Positions 1 through 7,411 of a stretch of 21,111 nt of DNA are shown one piece after another. Under the pieces are notes generated by a model. That model ran no database searches, was not told where the DNA came from, and saw only the letters and a list, made by a program, of their open reading frames with translations. The DNA is from Mageeibacillus sp. UBA1255 (GTDB lineage: Bacteria > Bacillota > Clostridia > UBA1212 > UBA1255). Position 1 is the stretch's first letter, and the number at the start of each line of letters is the position of its first letter. The stretch lies in NCBI GenBank assembly GCA_002308795.1, contig DBVV01000056.1, positions 6,066 to 27,176 on the forward strand, read 5' to 3'. A program made the translations under genes and the position numbers.

Positions 1-872
1 AGAACGGTCCTTTCCATCAGAGATTTTCCGGATCTCGGGTCAATGATCTCGGGAAATTCGTTAAGAACGTCCGTCATTTCATTGCCGCGCTCGCCGCATC
101 CGATATAAACGACGATATCGGCCTGGGCCCATTTCGCGAGCTGATGCTGGACCACCGTCTTACCGCTGCCGAACGGACCGGGTATCGCCGCAGCGCCGCC
201 TTTAGCGATCGGATTGAGTGTATCTATATTTCGTTGTCCCGTGGAAAGCGGCTCTACAGGCGGCAGTTTTTGCGTATACGGACGGCCTACACGCACGGGC
301 CACGTCGTAAGCATTTTTATATCATGCTCCCGCCCTTTAGCGTCTTTAAGAATCCCGACAGGTTCTTCGACCGTATAATCGCCTTCTTTTATCTGAACTA
401 CGGTTCCTGATACGCCTTTTGGAAGCATTATGCGCTGCGTTACTATCTCGGTCTCGATTACGGTACCGACGACGTCGCCTTCGATCAGTTCATCACCGGC
501 TTTGCATGCAGGAGAAAAATGCCACTTCTTTTCGCGGTCAAGTGCAGGAATAGTAAGACCTCTTTTGATATTATATCCCTGTATCTCGTACATTTTTTCG
601 AGAGGTCTCTGGATCCCGTCGAAAATACTCTTGATAAGTCCGGGGCCAAGTTCTACGCTGAGCGGAAGTCCGGTACTTACGACTTCTTCTCCGGGCTTTA
701 ATCCGGCGGTTTCCTCGTAAACCTGTATCGAAGCTTTATCTCCGTGTATCTCGATTATTTCTCCCGTGAGTCCGAGCTTACCGATCTTAACCATATCGAA
801 CATATTCGCGCTGCGCATCCCTGATGCCACCACGAGAGGTCCGGATATTTTAGTTATTACTCCCCTGACCAT
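1..872 (-). CDS. atpA: V-type ATPase catalytic subunit A (partial, N-terminal 290 residues)
   Basis: This is the catalytic A subunit of the V1 head, which hydrolyses or synthesises ATP in an A3B3 hexamer. The visible part starts [20 protein letters not shown], the usual beta-barrel domain, continues through the A-specific bulge domain (about residues 110-200), and reaches the Walker A motif GPFGSGKT at residues 232-239. It is followed by GCGERGNEM, a second family hallmark. The C-terminal half, with the rest of the nucleotide site and the helical domain, lies beyond position 1. The ATG at 870-872 has a good ribosome site (AGAAAGGAAAG) about 9 nt upstream. The gene lies 49 nt downstream of subunit F and is the last visible cistron of the ATPase operon. 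Identification is firm. Confidence 0.97.
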   Translation of the reverse strand, partial: MVRGVITKISGPLVVASGMRSANMFDMVKIGKLGLTGEIIEIHGDKASIQVYEETAGLKPGEEVVSTGLPLSVELGPGLIKSIFDGIQRPLEKMYEIQGYNIKRGLTIPALDREKKWHFSPACKAGDELIEGDVVGTVIETEIVTQRIMLPKGVSGTVVQIKEGDYTVEEPVGILKDAKGREHDIKMLTTWPVRVGRPYTQKLPPVEPLSTGQRNIDTLNPIAKGGAAAIPGPFGSGKTVVQHQLAKWAQADIVVYIGCGERGNEMTDVLNEFPEIIDPRSGKSLMERTV

Positions 873-921
873 TTAGAATCTTTCCTTTCTTGTATCGCTC
901 ATTACGCCCGGCCCGAAAAAG

Positions 922-1236
922 TTAATCCTGAAGGATGTTGCTGCCAACGGCAGTTTCAACAGACTTATTTAAAAGATCGATGCCGAGTCCGTTCCCTCCT
1001 CTGATACCCGGGAAAGGTATTATCGCAGGAAGCGGCTTATCGTCAAATTCTTTGATTTCTTCAGAGATCAGCTGATAGACCTCTTCTGTAACGTAAATTA
1101 TTGCAGTCTCTTCCGCGGCAGATCTGAGCGCCTTAAGTGCTCCGGCTCTGGTCGAACATTCATAGACCCTGATGCCGATAGCCTTAAACGAAAGAGTGCT
1201 TTCTTTATCTCCCATTACCGCGATCGAGTATGCCAT
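922..1236 (-). CDS. atpF: V-type ATPase central-stalk subunit F
   Basis: This 104-residue subunit F belongs to the central rotor stalk with D and C. It has the family's small alternating beta/alpha fold; typical stretches are the start MAYSIAVMGDKEST, then ETAIIYVTEEVYQLI near the middle, and PAIIPFPGIRGGNG near residue 80. An upstream in-frame ATG at 1251 would add MKGYK, but that codon sits inside the Shine-Dalgarno sequence (GAAAGGA) of the internal ATG and within the end of the C gene. The start at 1236 gives correct spacing and a 1-nt gap to the C stop codon, so I chose it. It is tightly packed between subunits C and A. Confidence 0.93.
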   Translation of the reverse strand: MAYSIAVMGDKESTLSFKAIGIRVYECSTRAGALKALRSAAEETAIIYVTEEVYQLISEEIKEFDDKPLPAIIPFPGIRGGNGLGIDLLNKSVETAVGSNILQD

Positions 1237-1237
1237 T

Positions 1238-2308
1238 TTATATCCTTTCAATAAAGCGAAGCGATTGATCGCTTTCTTCGATCATTTTTCTGATCTCGTC
1301 ACTTGTAAGCCTTGCTCTTTTACCGACAGCTATAAGTCTGACCGCAGATATCTCGCGTTTTCTTGCGGCGATATACGCAAGCAATGCGTTTATCCTGTAC
1401 GGTTCGTTCCTGTCTTTGATCAATTGACCGTAAAGATAATTCTCCGACAGTCTTTCGATAAACAGGATGTCTTTTCCGTCGTGCTGCGATTTTTGACCGG
1501 ATCCCAAAGCGGCGCTGATAAACGGCTCATACTTTGTTCCGGAAAACGGTGAGCAGACACCGTTCATAACTTTTATAAAATAATCCTGACTGATATTGCC
1601 CGGAAGATATGCTTTCTTTAAAAGTTCAGCGTTGGCGCCTGATTTCGAGATACGCATTGCCGCAAGCAGATTCTTCCAGTCTGCGTACGAATACAGGTAG
1701 CGGTTCATGACGGACCTGGTGATAAGGCTGCCTTTATACGCAGATTCTTTCATGGCGGTGAAGCATGCTTTATCTATGATTATATCGGAATTGCGTGAAT
1801 TACCGCTCTTTGCAAGTTCATCAAGAGCTTTCTTGGCCGCTGAAGATATGACAAGATCAAGCGAACTGAAATCTTTCTTAACTACAGCGTTCCAAAGATC
1901 TTCCGGTGATACGGTCCCGTTTCTGCTAAGCTCTGCACCTGCCTGATCCTGCGAGGCACTTCCTTTAACGATCTCTTTTATGCATATCTTAAGATTATTA
2001 TAGTCAGCCGGTATGAGGAAGCAGGCAAGCACTTCGGGTTCGGGAGAAAATTTCATCACAGCACGTACGGTTTCGGCAAAAAACGATGTCAATTTCTCTG
2101 TGTATGAAGCGAGAGGGTCAATTTCGTTATTAGCATCATTATTCGATGCCGGCGTTTCGTTTGCAGGATAACCGAACCCGGCAAGCATTTCGATCAGATC
2201 CTCCGCCGGGGCGTCAATAAGCGTGTCGATATCGCTGCTTTTCAGCAGCTTATTTTCCATCGCCTTTATTCTTGCTACAGCATATGCGTAATTTGTATCC
2301 TGACGCAT
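1238..2308 (-). CDS. atpC: V-type ATPase subunit C (AC39/d-type rotor-to-ring connector)
   Basis: This 356-residue, largely helical protein belongs to the V-ATPase C/AC39 family, which links the central stalk to the membrane c-ring. The N terminus (NYAYAVARIKAMENKLL) is the conserved opening of the family, and the segment around FLIPADYNNLKICIKEIVKG is a second recognisable block. No transmembrane segment is seen, as expected for a peripheral subunit. Length matches bacterial homologues (about 330-360). It starts 6 nt after the stop codon of subunit E, and its Shine-Dalgarno (GGAAAGG) lies within the end of the E gene, so translation is probably coupled. An acidic, Asn/Asp-rich stretch near residues 55-65 looks like a loop. 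Confidence 0.93.
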   Translation of the reverse strand: MRQDTNYAYAVARIKAMENKLLKSSDIDTLIDAPAEDLIEMLAGFGYPANETPASNNDANNEIDPLASYTEKLTSFFAETVRAVMKFSPEPEVLACFLIPADYNNLKICIKEIVKGSASQDQAGAELSRNGTVSPEDLWNAVVKKDFSSLDLVISSAAKKALDELAKSGNSRNSDIIIDKACFTAMKESAYKGSLITRSVMNRYLYSYADWKNLLAAMRISKSGANAELLKKAYLPGNISQDYFIKVMNGVCSPFSGTKYEPFISAALGSGQKSQHDGKDILFIERLSENYLYGQLIKDRNEPYRINALLAYIAARKREISAVRLIAVGKRARLTSDEIRKMIEESDQSLRFIERI

Positions 2309-2314
2309 GATCTG

Positions 2315-2920
2315 TTACCTTTCCGCAAACAAAATTTTGATCAGTTCACCGTCGAACTTCCCTTTTTCGCTTTCTACAGCCGATTCGAATGAGATGTCCG
2401 TTCTTGTATCGCCGAAGTCAAGTATGAGCCCGCCGCTGATCTCAGCATTGAAAGCAGACAGCGAAGGATGTCCGGGGAACTCTCCGCGGCTCATTTCCGC
2501 GCTAAGAATATCTCCGAAAGCATCACGGTCGTGTTTGTTCATCACTACAGAGTAATCAGTTTCTTCACCGTATTTATGAAGCCATTTTCTGTAAAGAACA
2601 AGCTTTTCGTCATCAGAAATGCCGCCAAGTAATTGAGCTGCCCGCTCGTATACTTTTTCAAGCATCTCCTGCTTCAGAGCAAGGCTGCGGTCGCGTTTTA
2701 CCGCTGAAAAGTCAACTTCCGCCTGCGATTCGAGTCTCTCGATCTCCTTTTTCAGAGATTCTTTTTCCGCATCAATAAAAGCGGCTGATTCAGACTCGGC
2801 TGCACTGGCAAGTTCTTCTGCCTTGCGGGTGCTTTCATCGATAACAGCCTTCGACGTTTCGTCTCCGTATTCGCGAATTTTTTCCAGAATTTTTTCAATT
2901 CCGCTGGTATTATCTGCCAT
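2315..2920 (-). CDS. atpE: V-type ATPase peripheral-stalk subunit E
   Basis: This 201-residue subunit E pairs with the small G/H subunit to form the peripheral stator stalk. The N-terminal half (about residues 1-105) is a charged, heptad-like helix rich in Glu, Lys, Ala and Ser, as expected for the stalk coiled coil. The C-terminal part (about 110-201) is the mixed alpha/beta head that touches subunit B; its GGLILDFGDTRTDISFE segment matches the family's GGvil...d.s...D..fe pattern. The start has an AAAGGG ribosome site about 10 nt upstream. A 52-nt spacer separates it from the K gene; it holds only a weak GTCC/GGAC dyad and a short direct repeat (ATCCGTC twice). Confidence 0.93.
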   Translation of the reverse strand: MADNTSGIEKILEKIREYGDETSKAVIDESTRKAEELASAAESESAAFIDAEKESLKKEIERLESQAEVDFSAVKRDRSLALKQEMLEKVYERAAQLLGGISDDEKLVLYRKWLHKYGEETDYSVVMNKHDRDAFGDILSAEMSRGEFPGHPSLSAFNAEISGGLILDFGDTRTDISFESAVESEKGKFDGELIKILFAER

Positions 2921-2972
2921 ATCGCATAATCCCTTTCAGAAATCGAGCGGTCCTACCGGGACGGATGACGGA

Positions 2973-3509
2973 TCAGCCGTTGTTGACCATGAAAATCGAA
3001 ATGATGAAGCTTAACAGAGCAAACATCTCAACGAGCAGCGTAAGGATCATTGCCCGCGACCAGTGCTTGGGCTGTTTTGCAGCGAGCTGGATACCGGAAG
3101 CAGCAACTTTGCCCTGGAATATTGCCGACATAAAACCGACGATACCGATCGGAAGTCCTGCGAGCATAAGCGAAAAGCCGGAAGTGAAGTTCATATCCGC
3201 GCTTACCTTTCCGAGCATCATGAACGCAATTACGAATCCGTAGATACCCTGCGTTGAAGGAAGCAGCGAAAGAACGAGGGCAGGCATGAACTGTCTCGGA
3301 TCTTCAGAGAGAAGTCCGATACCGGCAGATGCAACGTTCTTTACGGCGATCGCGGAACCGATACCGGCGAGGACAACAGCTATTGCCGCTCCGATGAGGG
3401 CGATGGCTGCTCCGCCCCAGTTGAAGAATTTGGATGCGGTGTCAACAGCCTGGTCAGCGGCGGGTGCAGATGCCGCGGCGATCGTGTTAAAGAGTAATGT
3501 TAGGTTCAT
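2973..3509 (-). CDS. atpK: V-type ATPase membrane rotor subunit K (c subunit), Na+-type binding site
   Basis: This 178-residue proteolipid forms the rotor ring in the membrane. It is a duplicated hairpin with four hydrophobic helices (about residues 34-60, 78-100, 110-135, 155-175). The ion site matches the Na+-binding site known from E. hirae NtpK: Leu83, Thr86 and Gln87 in LLPSTQGIYGF, Gln132 in IFQGKVAASGI, and Glu161 in LLVEMFALL. All five ligands are present, so Na+ coupling is likely. Relative to NtpK (156 residues) there is an extra N-terminal stretch of about 25-30 residues ending in Ala/Pro-rich sequence, possibly a cleaved signal peptide. I chose the ATG at 3507-3509, 6 nt after a perfect AGGAGG, over the in-frame ATG at 3536, which overlaps the upstream gene's stop. 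Confidence 0.95.
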   Translation of the reverse strand: MNLTLLFNTIAAASAPAADQAVDTASKFFNWGGAAIALIGAAIAVVLAGIGSAIAVKNVASAGIGLLSEDPRQFMPALVLSLLPSTQGIYGFVIAFMMLGKVSADMNFTSGFSLMLAGLPIGIVGFMSAIFQGKVAASGIQLAAKQPKHWSRAMILTLLVEMFALLSFIISIFMVNNG

Positions 3510-3532
3510 AAAAATACCTCCTGATAAAGATA

Positions 3533-5614
3533 TCATTTTTTCTTATTTACAGCATTGTCGATGTAGATGTATTCGGTGTTGTATGCGAGCGGCGAATATT
3601 CCCGCCCGTCTCCTTCGTAAAACTTTCCGAAGAATTCGATGTACGTTAAGCGGCAGGCGTTAACGTAAGCGCCCAGCGCGTTTATGGCAAAGTTGAACAG
3701 GTTTGCGGCGATAAATATGACCACAAATACGATGAACCTGAACGTTATACCAACTGTATTCAGTCCGGCGGCAGATGCGGCGATAGAGTTAAATACGTTG
3801 ATAATAACGGAAGTGGCAAGTCCCATCGCCATCAGTCTTGTGTACGACAGGCAGTCGGACAGCATATCTACAAGCGAATACAGACACGTTATTCCGCCGA
3901 ATAGTTTTATGAACGGATTCTTGGATTTTCTGCCTTTCGTAAACAGGATCAGTACAAATCCGATGCCCAGAAGATAAATTCCGTACTTGCTGAAATCAGC
4001 GCTGAACTGTGTCTTTCCGTAGTACGGAATATACGGCAGCAGGAAAAGGATCTCACCAGTATAAAAGATATACCAGAAGAACACGTCGCAGATCGCGTCT
4101 ACCCACTTGCCTTTTGATATCAGATTTGCTGCTTTCATAGCATAGGCCGCATACAAATGGATAACTCCCAGAAGAAGTGTGAACGCAAGGAAATGTTCTG
4201 TATTAGCGCTGTCCTGAGGATCGAACCATAGAGGTTTGATCGCAAAATTACCTAACGAAACCGTCTGAACAAGGTTTCCGAACCAGCTGCCGAAAATTAT
4301 CCCCCAGAATGTCGTGGATATGCCTGAAAACAGGAACAGCGTTACGTTCTTCTTCATGTTGGTCTTGAGTTTACACTTTAGAAGTATAACGATGCATGCG
4401 ATCGTCAGTATTATTCCGTATCCGGCGTCAGAGAACATGAAGCCGAAGAAGAGCGCATAGAAGAATGCCGATATGGCGGAGGGATCGAGTTCGCCGTATT
4501 TCAGTAGGCTGTACATAGATTCGACCGGTTCAACGGAGGAGCCGACAAATCCGTTTTCGAGCTTCGTAGGCGGAAGCTCATTTTCGTCCGGTTCTCTTGA
4601 TTCTATATGGCAGATATAGTCGTCGGTCAGTTCCTGAGTGACAGTTTTTTCTGCTCTGGCAGGGATCCATCCCTCGAGCCTGAACGTCACTGTCGAATCT
4701 GACATACTGATATCGGCTTTCATTTTTTCTGATCTGATGCCGAGATAATCATAAAGGATCTCAAAATCGGAAATATGACGTGCGGCTTCTTTACGGAATT
4801 CGAGCAGATCGGATATTTTATGTTTCTGCTGTTCTATCTCTTTTTCGAGGGATACGGCATACTCGGCGGGAGCAGTGCCGATATCAGAGAAATCGTACCT
4901 TACAACACGCGAAGACGCATATGCTTTTTCGACAAAAGGATGCTCATCGCGCAGGCACGTCAGCACGAACGGATAAAAGCCATATTTATTATCCAGTACC
5001 CATACGTCCGCCGAAGGAGCGTCTTCAGAAACGTTAGCGATAAGTTCATCTATCTCTCCCGTCGATTCCGCCGAAAGATAATCGGTAACGGTAAAGCGTG
5101 TTTCTGACATTTTTGGAGAATACGGAAGATCGTCCCAAGGTTTTACTGAATTCAGCCGGGTCTCGAGTTTTGCGACGTATTCCTCCGCTTCCTTAACGTT
5201 CTGGTCAGTGGCAATGATCTTATCTGCTTCGGCAAGGATATTTTCACGCCTCTGTCCGGCGTCGCAAACGTCTTCTTCAGAAACGGGTCTCAGAAATGAA
5301 AAGAAGCTCTTTTTTCGTTCGTCAAACGGTGCCAGTTCTTCTATGCATCTTCTGAGTTTATCTCTCTCTTCGTTGATGCGGTTGTATTCAGCGTCTGAAC
5401 GCAGCACCTGCTCGGGATCGGAAAGTGTAAGATCTTCAAGGCTGTCTGACATCTTTCCGGGAACGTTAGGATCTTCGGCGATCTCCTTCATCTGACAAAT
5501 TTCTTCATAATCGGAAATATGTACCATTCCCGATTTCTGAAGTCTGTCTATGATGCTCTGTTTATCACGCAAAAGCCCTAACAGGCTGAAGCGTTTCATT
5601 CGTGATACTGCCAT
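3533..5614 (-). CDS. atpI: V-type ATPase membrane stator subunit I (a subunit)
   Basis: This 693-residue I subunit has a long cytoplasmic N-terminal half (to about residue 375) with charged coiled-coil segments, and a C-terminal half of about seven or eight hydrophobic helices that forms the ion half-channels against the K ring. Two essential arginines of the family are visible: Arg593 in LSYTRLMAMGLAT and Arg655 in NACRLTYIEFFGKFYEG. Length is in the usual 600-700 range. The start ATG overlaps the TGA of the preceding G/H gene by one base (TGATG), so translation is coupled; the GAAAGGA ribosome site is rather distant (about 14 nt). The stop lies 23 nt before the K start. Identification is firm. 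Confidence 0.95.
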   Translation of the reverse strand: MAVSRMKRFSLLGLLRDKQSIIDRLQKSGMVHISDYEEICQMKEIAEDPNVPGKMSDSLEDLTLSDPEQVLRSDAEYNRINEERDKLRRCIEELAPFDERKKSFFSFLRPVSEEDVCDAGQRRENILAEADKIIATDQNVKEAEEYVAKLETRLNSVKPWDDLPYSPKMSETRFTVTDYLSAESTGEIDELIANVSEDAPSADVWVLDNKYGFYPFVLTCLRDEHPFVEKAYASSRVVRYDFSDIGTAPAEYAVSLEKEIEQQKHKISDLLEFRKEAARHISDFEILYDYLGIRSEKMKADISMSDSTVTFRLEGWIPARAEKTVTQELTDDYICHIESREPDENELPPTKLENGFVGSSVEPVESMYSLLKYGELDPSAISAFFYALFFGFMFSDAGYGIILTIACIVILLKCKLKTNMKKNVTLFLFSGISTTFWGIIFGSWFGNLVQTVSLGNFAIKPLWFDPQDSANTEHFLAFTLLLGVIHLYAAYAMKAANLISKGKWVDAICDVFFWYIFYTGEILFLLPYIPYYGKTQFSADFSKYGIYLLGIGFVLILFTKGRKSKNPFIKLFGGITCLYSLVDMLSDCLSYTRLMAMGLATSVIINVFNSIAASAAGLNTVGITFRFIVFVVIFIAANLFNFAINALGAYVNACRLTYIEFFGKFYEGDGREYSPLAYNTEYIYIDNAVNKKK

Positions 5615-5928
5615 CAGCCGTTCAAGATCCTTTCGATAATGAGTTTAGCCGCACTGTCGACGTTCTCAGATGCTTTGATCCTGGTGTCGTTCAGCGATAC
5701 GGTAAGAAAAGTCTTCTGGTTATCGTACTTTTTCTTGATATTATACTGGGCGTCAGATAGTTCGCGCTCTTTTTGTCTTATCCATTCGGCCCTCGTATCT
5801 GCGCCTAAAGATTCGGCTGTTCTGATGCCGTTTTTTTCTATTTCTGCAGCTTCGTTCTTAGCCGCTTCGATCTTTCCGGCGGCCTCTTCTTCAGCTTCTT
5901 TGATCAATTTCAGAAAATCCTTGTCCAT
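5614..5928 (-). CDS. V-type ATPase peripheral-stalk subunit G/H
   Basis: This 104-residue protein is almost wholly helical and highly charged, with an Ala/Glu/Lys-rich N-terminal half (KLIKEAEEEAAGKIEAAKNE). This is the pattern of the small G/H (AhaH-like) stator subunit that forms a coiled coil with subunit E. No membrane segment is present. As the first cistron of the ATPase operon, immediately before subunit I with a one-base overlap, it sits where this subunit is usually found. The start has an AAGG ribosome site. The 105-nt gap to metY upstream shows no convincing promoter or terminator, so the operon may be partly read from the metY promoter. The assignment rests on composition and context more than on a diagnostic motif. 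Confidence 0.85.
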   Translation of the reverse strand: MDKDFLKLIKEAEEEAAGKIEAAKNEAAEIEKNGIRTAESLGADTRAEWIRQKERELSDAQYNIKKKYDNQKTFLTVSLNDTRIKASENVDSAAKLIIERILNG

Positions 5929-6033
5929 ACGATATACCTTACAGTTCCCTGATCTACGTTTTTTACCGTCGTATCTTTTTTGTTTAGTGATCCTGGTGCC
6001 CCGCTTCGTTGATTCGGGCCGGAAGCGATCCGG

Positions 6034-7311
6034 TCAGATCGGTTTGAGAGCGTTGTCAATGTCTTCTATAATGTCGTCAACGTTTTCGATCCCTGTGGAG
6101 AATCTTATCAGGTCGGGCGTAACGCCGCACTCTTCAAGTTCCTTATCACTCAGCTGGCGGTGTGTTGTGCTGGCCGGGTGAAGTACGCACGTTCTGGCGT
6201 CGGCAACGTGTGTAACTATCGCGGCGAGTCTGAGTCCCTCCATAAATTTCAGTGCGCCTTCTCTTCCTCCTGCTACGCTGAACGAAATAACTCCGCACGA
6301 TCCGTTCGGGAAATATTTTTTAGCAAGAGCGTGATCTTTATTCGATTCAAGATCCGGATATTTTACCCAGGTTATCTTTCCTTCGGGGATAAGAGATTCA
6401 AGGTGTTTTGCGACCTTAAGCGCATTCGAGCAATGCCTCTCCATGCGAAGGAATAACGTTTCAAGGCCGAGGTTTAGCAGGAATGCGTTCTGAGGACTTT
6501 GCATAGAGCCAAAATCACGCATAAGGTGCGTGCGCATCTTAACTCCGTAAGCCGCTTTTCCAAACGTTTTTGTATACGTAACACCGTGATAAGACTCGTC
6601 AGGTTCGGTGAGCATCGGGTATTTCCCGGATGCGCTCCAATCAAAATTACCGCTGTCAACGACGACACCGCCCAGTGCGCATGCATGGCCGTCCATATAT
6701 TTCGTGGTAGAATGAGTGACGATATCTGCTCCGAATTCAAACGGGCGGCAATTTACCGGCGTAGCGAAAGTATTGTCAACAATAAGCGGAACGCCGTGAC
6801 TGTGAGCCGATCTTGCGAATCGCTCGATATCCAGAACGTCCAGCGAAGGATTTGAGATCGTTTCACCGAAAACACATTTCGTATTTTCCCTGTACAGCTT
6901 ATCGAGTTCTTCCGAAGTGATATCGGGAGAAACAAACGTAAAACTGATCCCAAGATCTCTTAACGTTTTATTAAAAAGATTGAACGTACCGCCGTAGATT
7001 GCGGAGGAACTGATGACGTGGTCACCAGCTTTGCATATATTCAATACAGCGAAAGTACTCGCGGCCTGTCCGGAAGATGTCATTACGGCGCAAACCCCGC
7101 CCTCTAAAGAGGCGATCTTTTTTTCAACGGCGTCTACTGTAGGATTTGCAAGTCTTGTATAAAAAAAGCCGTCAGATTTAAGGTCAAAAAGTGCGCCCAT
7201 CGCATCGGCAGTATCATATTTATACGTCGTGCTCTGAACGATAGGAAGAACTCTGGGTTCTCCGTTTTTAGGCTCATATCCGCTCTGTACGCATTTTGTT
7301 TCAAAACGCAT
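6034..7311 (-). CDS. metY: O-acetylhomoserine sulfhydrylase (Cys/Met metabolism PLP enzyme)
   Basis: This 425-residue fold-type I PLP enzyme of the Cys/Met metabolism family would make homocysteine from O-acetylhomoserine and sulfide. The Schiff-base lysine lies in HSTTKYMDGHACALGGVVVD. Other hallmarks are FYTRLANPTVDAVEKKIASL near the N terminus, SSGQAA (PLP phosphate contact) and RFSTGIENVDDIIEDI near the C terminus. The insertion after the active lysine (YPMLTEPDESYHG) is typical of the MetY group rather than cystathionine lyases, but related gamma-lyase activity cannot be excluded. I chose the ATG at 7309-7311, preceded by AGCAGG; the in-frame ATG at 7335 lacks a ribosome site and adds residues not usual in the family. 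It has its own promoter with a 5'-terminal hairpin. Confidence 0.92.
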   Translation of the reverse strand: MRFETKCVQSGYEPKNGEPRVLPIVQSTTYKYDTADAMGALFDLKSDGFFYTRLANPTVDAVEKKIASLEGGVCAVMTSSGQAASTFAVLNICKAGDHVISSSAIYGGTFNLFNKTLRDLGISFTFVSPDITSEELDKLYRENTKCVFGETISNPSLDVLDIERFARSAHSHGVPLIVDNTFATPVNCRPFEFGADIVTHSTTKYMDGHACALGGVVVDSGNFDWSASGKYPMLTEPDESYHGVTYTKTFGKAAYGVKMRTHLMRDFGSMQSPQNAFLLNLGLETLFLRMERHCSNALKVAKHLESLIPEGKITWVKYPDLESNKDHALAKKYFPNGSCGVISFSVAGGREGALKFMEGLRLAAIVTHVADARTCVLHPASTTHRQLSDKELEECGVTPDLIRFSTGIENVDDIIEDIDNALKPI

Positions 7312-7344
7312 TGTTTTATACCTGCTTTTTATCATTTTTATGTG

Positions 7345-7373
7345 CGTCAGAGTACTGTTTAAGCATTCTGACG
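7345..7373 (-). promoter_or_regulatory. Hairpin at the 5' end of the metY leader
   Basis: A perfect 7-bp inverted repeat (CGTCAGA / TCTGACG) flanks an inner stem TGCT/AGTA (one G-T pair) after a single mismatch, leaving a 5-nt loop TAAAC. It begins 9 nt after the predicted -10 box of the metY promoter, so it would form at or very near the start of the mRNA. It ends 33 nt before the metY ATG and leaves the ribosome site free. No run of T follows on the minus strand, so it is not a terminator. The leader (about 65 nt) is too short for a SAM-I riboswitch. Confidence 0.65.
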
Positions 7374-7382
7374 AACGGTGTA

Positions 7383-7411
7383 ATTTTATTATAATCTTAA
7401 ACGTATGTCAA
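7383..7411 (-). promoter_or_regulatory. metY promoter
   Basis: Reading the minus strand, TTGACA (7406-7411) is followed after exactly 17 nt by TAAAAT (7383-7388), a near-consensus housekeeping-sigma promoter. The -35 box overlaps the stop codon of the nagA-like gene. Expected transcription start is near 7376, which would separate metY, and possibly the ATPase operon behind it, from the upstream operon. Confidence 0.75.

Noticed and set aside
144..720. Plus-strand frames over the first 900 bases
   Set aside because: They are antisense to subunit A of the V-ATPase, which is unmistakable on the minus strand.
1237..1251. Upstream ATG of subunit F (adds MKGYK)
   Set aside because: It lies within the ribosome binding site of the internal ATG.
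3510..3536. Upstream ATG of subunit K
   Set aside because: It overlaps the stop codon of subunit I, and a perfect AGGAGG sits between it and the internal ATG.
6010..6033. Terminator between metY and the ATPase operon
   Set aside because: Only a 5-bp CCGGA/TCCGG stem is present and no T-run follows.
7312..7376. SAM riboswitch in the metY leader
   Set aside because: The predicted leader is about 65 nt with one stem-loop, too short for SAM-I, and it shows no SAM-II core sequence.
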